Under the pieces are notes generated by a model, which was not told the DNA's origin, made no database searches, and saw nothing but the letters and a program-made list of their open reading frames with translations. A stretch of 64,000 nt of DNA from Lysobacter niastensis. GTDB lineage: Bacteria; Pseudomonadota; Gammaproteobacteria; Xanthomonadales; Xanthomonadaceae. Location of the stretch: NCBI RefSeq assembly GCF_015453285.1, contig NZ_JADLZT010000003.1:430696-494695 (forward strand), read 5' to 3'. The position numbers and the translations under genes were made by a program. The first letter of the stretch is position 1. Each line of letters begins with the position of its first letter. Below, piece by piece: positions 1 to 8,724 of this stretch.

Positions 1-2
1 TC

Positions 3-218
3 GTGTCGCTGATCGCCGACCAGCGTTACGAGATCAGCGGGCACAACTTCCTCAACGACCCCAACAACCAGCTCAGCTGGAGCGGCAACAGCAAGCGCAA
101 CGGCAACATCATCGACGCCAACAACGCCATCGCGAACGCCGAATACTGCGTCATCGTGACGGACACGGGCAACGGCAATTGCACGATCGTCTGCGATCCG
201 CCGATCATCAACCGGTAG
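3..218 (+). CDS. C-terminal part of an unknown protein, cut by the window edge
   Basis: An open frame runs from the left edge to a TAG at 216-218; the true start is probably outside the window, so only about the last 71 residues are visible. They are polar and rich in Asn, Asp and Gly, with two cysteine-containing strand-like stretches near the end (YCVIVTD and CTIVCDPP). This composition suits an exported or surface protein but matches no family I recognise. A strong terminator lies about 95 bp downstream, so this is the last gene of its transcript. No function is assigned. Confidence 0.5.
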   Translation: MSLIADQRYEISGHNFLNDPNNQLSWSGNSKRNGNIIDANNAIANAEYCVIVTDTGNGNCTIVCDPPIINR

Positions 219-311
219 CCACCGCGGGGCGCGGCGCACACGAGTGCGCCGCAACGCCCGGAATGCCACGATTCACGGTCTGCCTTGCACCTGAGCACCA
301 ATCGGCGGCAC

Positions 312-341
312 AAAAAAAAGCGGGCCTGAGCCCGCTTTTTT
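312..341. terminator. Bidirectional rho-independent terminator
   Basis: Stem GCGGGC (320-325) pairs with GCCCGC (330-335) around a CTGA loop, with an A run on the left and a T run on the right. It can stop both the gene ending at 218 and the convergent desaturase gene ending at 364. Confidence 0.9.
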
Positions 342-363
342 CATCCAGCGGTCGCAGGCACCA

Positions 364-1404
364 TCAGGCGCGTGCGGCCTTCGGAAACCCGACCATGCGT
401 CCGGTCTCCTCGCACCACAGCTTCAGGCGCGCGCTCTTCAGGCTCGACCACATCGTCAGGCGCGGCGCGGACTGCAGCAGCGGACTCGATTCGAACGCCT
501 CGCGCAGGCGGTAGTTCGGGATGCGGCTGGCCAGGTGGTGGATGTGGTGATAACCGATGTTGCCGGTGAACCAGTGCAGCACGCGCGGCAGGTCGTAATA
601 CGAGCTGCCGGCAACCGCGGCCTGGCTGGAATCCCACTCGCCCTTGCGCGCCCAGTACGCGTCCTCGAACGTGTGCTGCACGTAGAACAGCCAGACGCCC
701 GCGGCACCGGCGATCAGCACGATCGGCAGGTGCACCACCAGCGCCGTGTGCCAGCCGATGGCGAAGCCCAGCGAGACCAGCGCAACCGCCAGCATCAGGT
801 TGTTGAGCAGCACGCTCGCCCATTCCTTCTTCCACGTGAACGGAAGGTCGAACGGAAAGCGATGCTTGATCACGAACTGGTAGACGGGACCGATGCCCAG
901 CAGCACCGGGGTGCTGCGATACATCCGATACGCCAGGCGACCCCGCCACGAGCGCGCGCGGTATTCGGCGACGGTCAGCGTGTCGATGTCGCCCATCTCG
1001 CGGCGGTCGAGGTTGCCTGACGTGCCGTGGTGCACGGCGTGGGTCTTCTTCCAGTAACCGTAGGGGAACAGCGTGACCAGCCCCAGGCAGCGGCCGACCA
1101 TGTCATTGGCGCGGGCGCTGGCGAAGAACGATCCGTGCCCGCAGTCGTGCTGGATGATGAACAACCGCACGTACAGGCCCGCAGCGGGAAGCGCCAGCAG
1201 CAGCGTCCAGCCGTAGTTCCATTGCGCGACCACGCTCCAGGCCATCAGTGCCCAGACGGCCACGAAGGGAATCAGCGTGTTGACCAGCTGCCACACGGCC
1301 CGTCCCAGGTGCGGCTTGGCGAAGCTCGCGCACAGCTGGCGGAGTTGGGTGGCGGTTTTGACTTCGGTGTTCAAGTGCACGCTTCTTCTCAGGGGACGAA
1401 GCAT
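364..1404 (-). CDS. Membrane fatty acid desaturase (acyl-lipid, omega-6/delta-12-like)
   Basis: This is an integral-membrane di-iron desaturase that would insert a double bond into a lipid-bound fatty acyl chain to adjust membrane fluidity. All three histidine boxes are visible: HDCGH at about residues 86-90, HAVHH at 122-126 and HHIHH at 286-290. Hydrophobic spans lie between the first two boxes and near residues 200-240. The ATG at 1404 gives 346 residues, the usual family length; an in-frame TTG at 1431 would add nine residues and neither has a good Shine-Dalgarno. Desaturase family is certain; regiospecificity is inferred. It stands alone, divergent from the GIY-YIG gene. Confidence 0.9.
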   Translation of the reverse strand: MLRPLRRSVHLNTEVKTATQLRQLCASFAKPHLGRAVWQLVNTLIPFVAVWALMAWSVVAQWNYGWTLLLALPAAGLYVRLFIIQHDCGHGSFFASARANDMVGRCLGLVTLFPYGYWKKTHAVHHGTSGNLDRREMGDIDTLTVAEYRARSWRGRLAYRMYRSTPVLLGIGPVYQFVIKHRFPFDLPFTWKKEWASVLLNNLMLAVALVSLGFAIGWHTALVVHLPIVLIAGAAGVWLFYVQHTFEDAYWARKGEWDSSQAAVAGSSYYDLPRVLHWFTGNIGYHHIHHLASRIPNYRLREAFESSPLLQSAPRLTMWSSLKSARLKLWCEETGRMVGFPKAARA

Positions 1405-1530
1405 TGTCGGAGAGCAGCGGCTCCCGAACAATCACGTGCGCATGCGTACGGAGGGATATCGCACCGGAACTGGGAGGCAGTACCCGGATTAATCGGGGTG
1501 AGAAAGGCTAAGAACCGTTCGTCGGCTGGA

Positions 1531-1550
1531 CCCGTTCCACCCTGAACGGG
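1531..1550. repeat. Short inverted repeat upstream of the GIY-YIG gene
   Basis: CCCGTTC (1531-1537) and GAACGGG (1544-1550) form a perfect 7-bp inverted repeat with a 6-bp spacer, ending 13 bp before the ATG at 1564. It could be an operator or a small hairpin; no regulator is obvious nearby. Confidence 0.35.
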
Positions 1551-1563
1551 CACGATTGCGCCA

Positions 1564-1836
1564 ATGACCGCCTGGTACGTCTACCTGCTCGAATGCCGCG
1601 ATGGCAGCCTCTACACCGGCATCGCCACCGATGTCGATCGACGTTTCGCGCAGCATCTGGCCGGCAAGGGCGCACGCTACACCCGCTCGCATCCTCCTTC
1701 GCGCCTGCTGGCGCGCTTCGCCTACGCCAACCGCTCGGACGCCAGCCGCGCCGAGTACGCGATCAAGCAGCTCAGTCCGGCGCGCAAGCGTGCGCTCTGC
1801 GACGGCGACGCCAGCGCCCTACCCGCCTTGGACTAG
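1564..1836 (+). CDS. GIY-YIG nuclease-fold protein (YhbQ/UPF0213-like)
   Basis: A 90-residue single-domain protein. The GIY-equivalent strand (YVYLL, residues 5-9) is followed by YTG at 17-19 and the conserved arginine segment VDRRFAQH, the signature of the small GIY-YIG family. Members are thought to be structure-specific DNA nucleases acting alone, but physiological roles are poorly known. The length is normal for the family. A GTCCGGCGCGCAAGCG-like basic C-terminal segment (PARKRALC) is also typical. No Shine-Dalgarno is obvious. A 267-bp foldable repeat begins at its stop codon, so the transcript may end in that structure. Confidence 0.85.
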   Translation: MTAWYVYLLECRDGSLYTGIATDVDRRFAQHLAGKGARYTRSHPPSRLLARFAYANRSDASRAEYAIKQLSPARKRALCDGDASALPALD

Positions 1837-2101
1837 GGCCTGTTAACGCTATCGGGATAGGCCGCGTTACACCTCAGGGGCCGCCAGGTGGTGTTGCGCG
1901 CCGCAGCGGCTTGCTGATTGCAAGCTCAAGGCACGCGGCACCGCATGGCGGCCCCTGGGGTGCAACCCGAAGGGCCGGGCGTGGAGGCGCGCGATGCGGC
2001 GTCATCGCTCGGTTGCGTATCGACATACGCGTCTTCGCTCTTTCTGGCCTCGCACGCCTCCACGCCCGGCGCGGCCTGTCCCGATAGCGTTAGCAGGCCC
2101 T
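1835..2101. repeat. Large intergenic element foldable into a three-way junction
   Basis: The ends are 32-nt inverted repeats (1835-1866 and 2070-2101) that pair at 30 positions plus two G-U wobbles. Inside are two arms: 1866-1902 pairs with 1930-1966 (30 of 37 identical, four of the differences being wobbles) and is capped by GCTTGC/GCAAGC; 1974-1989 pairs perfectly with 2055-2070 and encloses GCGTAT/ATACGC. The element fills most of the gap between the GIY-YIG gene and the S4 gene. No protein is supported in it. It may be a MITE-like dispersed repeat or a structured RNA. Confidence 0.75.
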
Positions 2102-2168
2102 GACATTGCGCGCGGGCCGCGCGCCTGCGACGCTGTGCGACCCGCTCGCACTTCATCCACCCCTGCTC

Positions 2169-2390
2169 ATGCAACCCATCGATTTCGAACTGGATCGCGA
2201 ATACGTCGAGCTCAACCAGCTGTTGAAGCTGGTCGGCCTGTGCGACAGCGGCGGCGCTGGCAAGGCCATCGTCGCAAGTGGCGCGGTCACGGTCGACGGC
2301 GCGGTCGAACTGCGCAAGACCTGCAAGATCCACGCGGGCCAGGTGGTGCGTGTGGAAGGCGTGGAGATCCGCGTGGTCGGTGTCGCCTGA
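2169..2390 (+). CDS. Small S4-domain RNA-binding protein (YbcJ-like)
   Basis: A 73-residue protein that is essentially one S4 RNA-binding domain: the helix pair EYVELNQLLKLVGLCDSGG is followed by AKAIVASGAVTVDGAV and the hairpin-turn stretch KIHAGQVVRVEGVEI. This matches the YbcJ/YaaA class of stand-alone S4 proteins, thought to bind structured RNA, perhaps ribosomal, though the target is unknown. The ATG at 2169 begins the conserved region directly. It lies just past the large folded repeat and converges with the K+ channel gene. Confidence 0.85.
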   Translation: MQPIDFELDREYVELNQLLKLVGLCDSGGAGKAIVASGAVTVDGAVELRKTCKIHAGQVVRVEGVEIRVVGVA

Positions 2391-2399
2391 CGCGGACGA

Positions 2400-3101
2400 T
2401 CACGGTTCGCCGCGGGCGTCCTGCATCCGCGAGACCAGCCGCAGGCTGACCAGCGACGCGACCAGCACCGCCAGGTACAGCTGGCCGAACACCGCTTCGA
2501 ATATCGCCAGCCCGCGCGCGATCGCTCCCAGCGGCGAGATGTCGCCGTAACCCAGCGTCGCGAGCGTGACGAAGCTGTAGTAGATGCCGTCGGCCAGCGA
2601 GAATTCTCCCATCAGCGGCGAACCGCCGAGCGTGAAAGAGCCCGGCACAAGCCGCTCCAGCGACACATAGGCCACGCCCCAGAACACGCCGGCGAGCAGA
2701 TAGACGCTCAGCCCCGCACACAGGTGCTCGGTATCGACGCGCTTGGCGCGAAGCGCGTGCGTGAGCGCGCGCCAGCCCGCGATCGTGGCGAGCACGGCCC
2801 ACAAGAGGAGCCCGATCGAGGACAGGTCGGGCAAGCCGAGCATGGCCGCCACCAGCCGCAACAGCACGGCGGCAGCGACCAGCACGATCAGGAACGTCCA
2901 GCGCCGTTCGCCGAACACCGGCATGACCGCGATCAACAGGCTGGCACCGAGGGACCACTCGAGGACGCGATCACCGAACCCCAGGTGGCGCAGCAGCGGC
3001 CCGATCGCGATCGTCGCCAGCAGTGAGCACAGCAGCATCGCGTAGCGATGGCGCGCGAACGTCCGGACCAGCGCGCGGAAGCGGTCACGCGCCGCCAACA
3101 T
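2400..3101 (-). CDS. Two-pore-helix K+ channel-like membrane protein
   Basis: A 233-residue inner-membrane protein with several hydrophobic segments in its N-terminal half, then a classic pore region: TM helix, pore helix and the filter TLGYGD, followed by a last TM (residues about 195-220). TLGYGD is the K+ selectivity filter, so potassium conduction is the likely activity. There is no cytoplasmic RCK domain, so gating is not evident. It is the last gene of the long minus-strand cluster, 7 bp after the Ca2+/H+ exchanger, suggesting a role in ion balance or membrane potential. Confidence 0.85.
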   Translation of the reverse strand: MLAARDRFRALVRTFARHRYAMLLCSLLATIAIGPLLRHLGFGDRVLEWSLGASLLIAVMPVFGERRWTFLIVLVAAAVLLRLVAAMLGLPDLSSIGLLLWAVLATIAGWRALTHALRAKRVDTEHLCAGLSVYLLAGVFWGVAYVSLERLVPGSFTLGGSPLMGEFSLADGIYYSFVTLATLGYGDISPLGAIARGLAIFEAVFGQLYLAVLVASLVSLRLVSRMQDARGEP

Positions 3102-3108
3102 GGCCGCG

Positions 3109-4182
3109 TCAACCCGCCGCGTCCGGCACGAAGTAGAAGACCACCGCGAGGATCAGGTACACGGCGAGCAGCTGCACGCCGCGCAGCCAGTGCGAGCGCC
3201 CGTCGGAGGTGAGCTGGCCGCAGATCAGCACCGCGAACATGATCGAGAACACCAGACCGGGCCGGAACACCAGGTCCATCGGGTGCGGGCCGACCACGTA
3301 GCTCAGCAGCACCAGCAGCGGCGCGACCATCAGCGCCAGCTGCACGCTGGAGCCGAGCGCGATCGACAGCGACAGGTCCATGCGGTCGTGGCGCGCAGCC
3401 ACGATCGCAGTCGCCTGCTCGGCCGCGCCGCCCAGCACGGCCAGCACGAACACGCCGGCGAACAGGTCGGTCAGGCCCAGCGAGGCCGCTGCAGGTTCCA
3501 CCGCGGCGACCAGGATCTCGCTCATCCAGACGATGCCCAGCGTCACCGCGCCCAGCACCAGCGCCGCCTTCTTCGGCGCCCACTCCGCCTCGTGACCGTG
3601 GCCGTGGCCATCGTCGCCGTGCCCGCCACCCGTGAACAGTTCCTTGTTGGTGACCAGGGTGAAGAGCACATTGGCGGCGTAGGTCGCCAGCAGGATCACG
3701 GCGATCCAGTTGCTGATAGGGCCGATGTTCTCGCGAGCGCCCGGTGGCGCGGAGGCGTGGAACGCCGCCGGCAGGATCAGTGCGATCACCCCCAGCGTCA
3801 GCATCGTCGCCAGCGACCGCACGGCGGTGGCGTTGTAGAGCTGCTCCTTGCGCCCCAGACCACCAACGAACATGGCCACGCCCGTGACCAGCAGGATGTT
3901 GCCGATGATGGTGCCGGCCAGCGAAGCCTTCACCATGTCGTACAGGCCGCCGCGCAGCGCGGCGAAGGCGATGATGAACTCGGCTGCGTTACCGAACGTC
4001 GCGTTGAGCAGGCCACCGACACCAGCTCCCAGCCGTGCCGCCAGGCTTCCGGTGGCCCGCGCCATCAGCGCGCACAGCGGGATGATGGCAAGCGCGGCGA
4101 CGGCAAACGTCAGCAACGGCCTGCCGGGCGCGAAGTGCTCCAGCGCCGCGGCAATGGGCATCAGCAGCAGCAACCATTTCAT
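3109..4182 (-). CDS. Ca2+/H+ (cation/proton) antiporter, CaCA superfamily
   Basis: A 357-residue protein with about ten TM segments and the duplicated CAX signature: GNAAEFI in the first half (near residue 64) and GGAAEQATAI in the second. These acidic motifs form the ion path in CAX/ChaA exchangers, which expel Ca2+ (some Na+ or K+) in exchange for protons. A histidine-rich loop (HGDDGHGHGHEAEW) sits between the halves, as often seen in CAX proteins. It overlaps the upstream lipoprotein gene by 4 bp, so the two are probably translationally coupled. Ion specificity is inferred. Confidence 0.9.
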   Translation of the reverse strand: MKWLLLLMPIAAALEHFAPGRPLLTFAVAALAIIPLCALMARATGSLAARLGAGVGGLLNATFGNAAEFIIAFAALRGGLYDMVKASLAGTIIGNILLVTGVAMFVGGLGRKEQLYNATAVRSLATMLTLGVIALILPAAFHASAPPGARENIGPISNWIAVILLATYAANVLFTLVTNKELFTGGGHGDDGHGHGHEAEWAPKKAALVLGAVTLGIVWMSEILVAAVEPAAASLGLTDLFAGVFVLAVLGGAAEQATAIVAARHDRMDLSLSIALGSSVQLALMVAPLLVLLSYVVGPHPMDLVFRPGLVFSIMFAVLICGQLTSDGRSHWLRGVQLLAVYLILAVVFYFVPDAAG

Positions 4183-5651
4183 TTCTGCTCCGATGACGCA
4201 CCAGCATCAGCGCCGGCCGCATCGGCAGGAGGTGTCACCACGAAGTTTCCGCCCAGCGCCAGATGCAGGTCGACGCGCCGGTCGAGGTGCTCGCGGCGCA
4301 CCTGCAGCAGTGCGATCTCCGTGGCGAAGCTGGACAGCTGGCTCTGGGTGACGTCGCGCAGGTCGGCCTTGCCGACGCGGTAGGACGTGCGTTCCAGGTC
4401 CAGCGCGCGGCGGCTGTCGTCGAGCGCGCCGCGCAGGATGTTTTCGCGCTGGCCGAAGATGTTCTCGGCGTCGAGCGCGTCCTCGACTTCGCCCAATGCG
4501 CGCAACGCGAGCCGCCCGTATTCGGCGACGGCCTGCTTCTGCTCGGCGCTGCGCAGTTGGATCTGCGAGTCGATCGCACCACCGAGGTAGATCGGCTGCA
4601 CTACCTGGGCGCCGGCGCTCTTGGTGGTGTTGCTGCGCTCGGAGGTGACGTCTTCGAGATCGTCGGTGTTCACCCATCCAAAATTGGCGGAAAGCGTCAG
4701 GCTGGGCAGACGCGCCGCCTTCGCCGCACGGGTGCGATTGAACGCCGCCGCAACACGGCGCTCGGCGGCGATCAGGTCGGGGCGGCGCTCCAGCGCTTCG
4801 AGTGGTACACCCACCGGGATCGGCCCGGGAAACGCCGCCAGGTCCTGACGCGACTGGATCTCCGCAGCGGGATAGCGGCCCAGCAACAATTCCAGCGCGC
4901 GCAATGCCTGCCGGTGCGCCAGCTCGACCTGCTGCGCTGCGTCCTGATAACTGGCGGAACTGGCACGCGCCAGCGCGACGTCGGTGCCGGTACCTGCGCC
5001 AACTCGCTCCCGCTGTTCGGCGAGCTCCACGAGCTTGGCCGCATTGCGCGCCATTTCATCGCTGAGCTGCTGCTGGCGAGCGGTCGCCGCTGCCAGGAAC
5101 CACGCGCGCGCGGTGGACGCCGCGATCGACTGCTGGGCGAAGCGGTAATCGGCACCGGCCGCGTCGCGCTCTGCACGGGCGGCGTTGCGCTCGTAGCGCA
5201 GGCGGCCCCACAGGTCGAGCTCCCACCAGGCGCGCAGGATCACGCCGCTCAATATCGGGATCAGATCGGAGACCGGCTTGGTGCTGGTCCGTCCGAGGAT
5301 GCCGATAGCCGGGCGCAACTGCGCCTTCGCGGCCTCGACGGCAGCGTCGGCCTGCTCCACCCTCGCTGCGGCGATCTGAAGGTCCGGGTTGTTGGCGATG
5401 GCTTCGGCAACCAGAGCATCGAGCTGCGGATCGCCGAAGGTGGTGACCCAGCCATCGCCGATGCTGCCGGCGCGGGCAGCCGGGTTCACTTTCCATTGTG
5501 CCGGTACGTCGACCTGCGGCAGAGCCTGCGCCCGGATCTCCTCACCCGAGGGCGGATCCAGCGTCGCACAGCCGGCAAGCAGCACCAGCGCGGCGGCGCA
5601 TGTCGCCACCGCTAGCTGGGAACCACCCGGTTTTCTCCGCATGCGCGCCAT
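4179..5651 (-). CDS. NodT-family outer-membrane efflux lipoprotein (TolC-like)
   Basis: 490 residues with a lipoprotein signal ending in LLAGC (Cys28). Two repeats of outer-membrane efflux protein helices follow, with the usual motifs NNPDLQIAAARVEQADAA and RRPDLIAAERRVAAAFNRT. Such proteins trimerise as the outer-membrane exit duct of tripartite pumps. It lies 7 bp after an HlyD-type adaptor gene and upstream of a CAX gene, so it most likely serves as exit for the FUSC/HlyD export module in this cluster. No RND or MFS pump is encoded next to it, which fits a FUSC-type (AaeB-like) pump. Confidence 0.92.
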   Translation of the reverse strand: MARMRRKPGGSQLAVATCAAALVLLAGCATLDPPSGEEIRAQALPQVDVPAQWKVNPAARAGSIGDGWVTTFGDPQLDALVAEAIANNPDLQIAAARVEQADAAVEAAKAQLRPAIGILGRTSTKPVSDLIPILSGVILRAWWELDLWGRLRYERNAARAERDAAGADYRFAQQSIAASTARAWFLAAATARQQQLSDEMARNAAKLVELAEQRERVGAGTGTDVALARASSASYQDAAQQVELAHRQALRALELLLGRYPAAEIQSRQDLAAFPGPIPVGVPLEALERRPDLIAAERRVAAAFNRTRAAKAARLPSLTLSANFGWVNTDDLEDVTSERSNTTKSAGAQVVQPIYLGGAIDSQIQLRSAEQKQAVAEYGRLALRALGEVEDALDAENIFGQRENILRGALDDSRRALDLERTSYRVGKADLRDVTQSQLSSFATEIALLQVRREHLDRRVDLHLALGGNFVVTPPADAAGADAGASSEQK

Positions 5652-5658
5652 GTCGGCC

Positions 5659-6840
5659 TCAGTGCAGCTTCAGGACGAGCCAGTCGAGCTTGGTGCTCAC
5701 CCGCACGAACACCTTGCGCACGATGTGGATCAGCTTGATGTGTTCGGTATAGATGGCGCCCTGTCCCTGCGCACCCATCGCCAGGAAGATGTCCTTGTCC
5801 TCGCCGGTCGGCCGCAGGCGCACGGCATAGCGTCCCTCTGGAATCGGCGTGGTGCCTGTATTGGGCACGAATCCGCCGATCGGCAATTGTCCGGTGCCGG
5901 ACCCCCACACGATTGAATCCACCTTGGCTTTGATGATCCGGTTCGGATAGGTGCGCATGAAGATCTCGGCATCGTTGCCCGCCTCCACGTAGCGCAGCTC
6001 GTTCTGCCCGTACAGCGCGATGACCCACTGTTCCTTCTCGATGAAGCTCATCACCGGCGCCAGCGGTAGCGGCACTGCATACGAACCCTCGCGCAACTGC
6101 AGGTTGACGATGGTGCCGTCCGCCGGCGCGTAGACGGTGGTCTGCTCCAGGTTCCAGCGTGCCTCGGCCAGTTGCGCCTGCACGTTCGCTAGGTCGGCGC
6201 GAGCCTGCGCAATCTCGGACAGCTCGCCCTTGTCGGTCAGCGCCGACAGCTTCTGTCGCACCTGCCCAGCCGTCGCGGTCGCGGCGGCCAGGTCGGCGGT
6301 CAGGCTGTCGAGGTCGGCCTGCGCCTGCTCCTTGTCGTACTTGGAGCCGGCGCCGGTGCTGGCAAGCTCGCTCGTCTGCGCCCTGCGCTTGCGCGCCAGT
6401 TCGAGCTTGGCGGCCAGGGCACTGCGCTGCGAGGTCGCGGTGCGCAACTGCTCGTTGAGCTCGCGCTGATAGGCGCTCGCGCTCGCGACCTTGGCGCTCA
6501 GCCCGGGAACCTGCGCCTCCAGCGCCAGCATCTGCTGCTTGTACGGCGTGGGATCGATCCGGAACAGAACGTCGCCCTTCTTCACCGGGCGGTTGGCCTC
6601 CACCGGCACTTCGATCACGCGGCCGGAGACGCGCGGCACGATCTGCACCGTGTAGTTGAGCACGCGCACGTCGTGCGACGACGGTGCGACGATGTTCATC
6701 AGCAGGATCAGGATCGTCAGGAAGATGATCGGGATCGTCACCACGATGACCTGGCTGGTGATGTTCCAGGGCAGCCATTTCTTCTTGAAGAAGACGAACC
6801 AGACGATGCCCGAATAGATGAGTAGCAGCAGGATTTCCAT
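5659..6840 (-). CDS. HlyD-family periplasmic adaptor (YiaV/EmrA-like)
   Basis: 393 residues. Two N-terminal hydrophobic segments (about 2-18 and 30-50) anchor it; a biotinyl-lipoyl half (VSGRVIEVPVEANRPVKKGD) follows, then a long coiled coil rich in Gln and Ala (about 115-235) and the second lipoyl half with TTVYAPADGTIVNLQLREG. This is the membrane-fusion subunit of a tripartite exporter. It overlaps the DUF3302 gene by one base; in E. coli the same pairing is yiaW-yiaV. It would bridge an inner-membrane component (FUSC or the unknown membrane protein) to the NodT-type lipoprotein. Confidence 0.92.
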   Translation of the reverse strand: MEILLLLIYSGIVWFVFFKKKWLPWNITSQVIVVTIPIIFLTILILLMNIVAPSSHDVRVLNYTVQIVPRVSGRVIEVPVEANRPVKKGDVLFRIDPTPYKQQMLALEAQVPGLSAKVASASAYQRELNEQLRTATSQRSALAAKLELARKRRAQTSELASTGAGSKYDKEQAQADLDSLTADLAAATATAGQVRQKLSALTDKGELSEIAQARADLANVQAQLAEARWNLEQTTVYAPADGTIVNLQLREGSYAVPLPLAPVMSFIEKEQWVIALYGQNELRYVEAGNDAEIFMRTYPNRIIKAKVDSIVWGSGTGQLPIGGFVPNTGTTPIPEGRYAVRLRPTGEDKDIFLAMGAQGQGAIYTEHIKLIHIVRKVFVRVSTKLDWLVLKLH

Positions 6841-7385
6841 CAGACGTCGCCTCCCTTCGGGGGTTCGCGCGAGGCCGCGAGCTGTGCTTCCAACGCCGCG
6901 ACCTTCTGGCGCAGCTGCATGACCTCCATGCTCTCGGCCAGGCTGCTCCTCGGCGCTTCGGGTGCCTTGGATGCTGCGGGATGCGCGGCTGCAGGCTCGG
7001 CGGGCGCCGCTGCTGCGTCATCGCCATGCCCATGCGTGTCGTCGACATCGGTGCCGTAGGCCATCTTGTGCAAGACCGGCTTGGTGTATGCCCACAGCCA
7101 CGCCAGCGGCCACAGCAGGCCGCCGAAGAACAGCGACAGCAGGCACAGCGTCTGGATCGCCTTGACCTGCGGATGGCGGCGCTTCTCGGCGATCTTCTCC
7201 GGCAGGATGTGCACCAGCCAGAACACCGTGATGCCGATGATCGGCGCGATGATCAGCGCGACCCACGAGATCACGTTGGCCAGCCCGTCCTCCAGCTCGG
7301 GCGGCAGCAGCGATGCGTGCGCGGGCAATGCGGCCAGCGACAGTGCCCCAAGCGCGCACGCCCGCAATGGAGTAATCCTCGTCAT
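6840..7385 (-). CDS. DUF3302 inner-membrane protein (YiaW-like) with extended tail
   Basis: 181 residues. A signal-like N-terminus ending at AHA is followed by the DUF3302 core: TM ISWVALIIAPIIGITVFWLVH, the charged PEKIAEKRRHPQVKAI segment, and TM LLSLFFGGLLWPLAWLWAYT. After about residue 115 comes a His/Asp, Ala/Pro-rich linker and a short coiled coil (MEVMQLRQKVAALEAQL), which is longer than a minimal DUF3302. DUF3302 genes usually precede an HlyD adaptor, as here, and are thought to be an accessory membrane subunit of the pump. ATG start overlaps the previous gene by 4 bp. Confidence 0.85.
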   Translation of the reverse strand: MTRITPLRACALGALSLAALPAHASLLPPELEDGLANVISWVALIIAPIIGITVFWLVHILPEKIAEKRRHPQVKAIQTLCLLSLFFGGLLWPLAWLWAYTKPVLHKMAYGTDVDDTHGHGDDAAAAPAEPAAAHPAASKAPEAPRSSLAESMEVMQLRQKVAALEAQLAASREPPKGGDV

Positions 7386-8551
7386 AGCAGCACCTTCATC
7401 AGGCGTTCGGCGACATCGCGCGCCGAATAGATCGTGAATGCGAGCGGCAGGAACGGAACGGCAGCGGCGCCGGCCGCGGTGATGACCGTGCGCAGGCCCA
7501 TCGGCGCGGGCCGCATGCCCTCGACGTTCTGGTATCCGCCGCCGATGTCGGCGAGGGCGGAAATGTCGGGACTACCGACAAAGGGCTCGTCCGGCGGTGC
7601 CTGCCCCTCCAGCCACTTGGCCTCGAACTCGCGCACGCAACGGGCGCCGAGCCCGCCGTAGTGATAGATACCCGCACGCCGCTGTTCGAGCAGCTTCGGG
7701 ATCATCGTGCACAACGGCAGCAGCACCGCGATGGTCAGGGCCACGACCAGGATCGCGATGTCGACCTTGAAGGCGAGCACGGTGGTGCCCTCGACCTGCG
7801 CGCGCCGTGCAATCAGGCCGGATGCGGCCACGGCCTGCGCGAACAACACCGGCGCGAAAGCCGGCACGCCGTCCTCGAGGAAGCCAAGTCCGCACGTGCG
7901 GTCCGGATGCGAAGGCAATAGCCGCAGGGGCAATTTCGACACCTGCCAAAGCAGGCGCGCCCAGATGAACAAACGGAAGTAGAGGCGCAGGATGAGGAAC
8001 TGGAAGATCGGCGCACTGACGTGGACCAGCCATTGCCCGGCGCCGGTCAGGTGCGCGCGTCCGCCGCCGGCATCGACGATCCAGGTCTCGACCGGAACGA
8101 TCGAGCGATTCCAGATCCAGGCCAGCGAGACGAATGCGAAGGCGAACAGGACCAGCTCGATCAGGATCGAATCGCGCAACCGCAACGCCGATGCGACGAG
8201 GTCGTCAAAGCGTGCCTCCTGATCGGTGGTCACGATGCCGCGCCGCTTGAACTCCTGGACCGCTTCGCCGAGTCGGTTGTGCAGGACCACTTCGGCCACC
8301 AGCACCAGCGGCAAGGCGAGCAGGAACTTGGCGTGTATCGACGGGTCGCGCAGGAACGGCAACGTCGTGGTGCCGAAGGCGCGCCCTTCCGCCAGCGAGA
8401 ACGCGAGCAGCGGCAGCCATGTGAGCGCCGTGAAGACCACGATGCGACGGGGCAGCAGCCGAACCGGTCTGGCCATGAGGCGCAACCGCAACAACAGGCG
8501 GTACAGCGGCCCGCCCGAAACCAGCGAAAAGTCTGCGCCCGTCTCAGCCAC
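7382..8551 (-). CDS. Unknown polytopic membrane protein
   Basis: I chose the GTG at 8551 because GAAGGTG lies just upstream; it gives 389 residues. An ATG at 8475 is the alternative. The protein has about six hydrophobic segments, including VVFTALTWLPLLAFSL, a pair near FLLALPLVLVAEVVL, and VDIAILVVALTIAVLLPLC, with a soluble loop carrying a short histidine/arginine segment. I do not recognise the family with certainty. It overlaps the DUF3302 gene by 4 bp and follows the FUSC gene, so it is probably part of the same export module. The upstream extension of this frame toward 9253 is not coding. Confidence 0.75.
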   Translation of the reverse strand: MAETGADFSLVSGGPLYRLLLRLRLMARPVRLLPRRIVVFTALTWLPLLAFSLAEGRAFGTTTLPFLRDPSIHAKFLLALPLVLVAEVVLHNRLGEAVQEFKRRGIVTTDQEARFDDLVASALRLRDSILIELVLFAFAFVSLAWIWNRSIVPVETWIVDAGGGRAHLTGAGQWLVHVSAPIFQFLILRLYFRLFIWARLLWQVSKLPLRLLPSHPDRTCGLGFLEDGVPAFAPVLFAQAVAASGLIARRAQVEGTTVLAFKVDIAILVVALTIAVLLPLCTMIPKLLEQRRAGIYHYGGLGARCVREFEAKWLEGQAPPDEPFVGSPDISALADIGGGYQNVEGMRPAPMGLRTVITAAGAAAVPFLPLAFTIYSARDVAERLMKVLL

Positions 8552-8724
8552 GGGGCACCTTCGCGGAAGCCGCTCGCGGCGCGAGGCCCGTTCTGCGTTG
8601 GACGTGCTGGGCCATGCGGCCTCCCCCCGAGATTCCCACCTTGAGTTGAAACGGGATCGGCGCGCCGGACCCGGCCACCCGTTCAGCCTTGTGCGAGGGG
8701 CCTCACACCATGGCGGCGGCACGC

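Noticed and set aside
5612..7048. Minus-strand frame of 478 codons across the HlyD gene
   Set aside because: It is an out-of-frame shadow of the HlyD and DUF3302 genes; composition is Arg/Pro-rich and no domain is visible.
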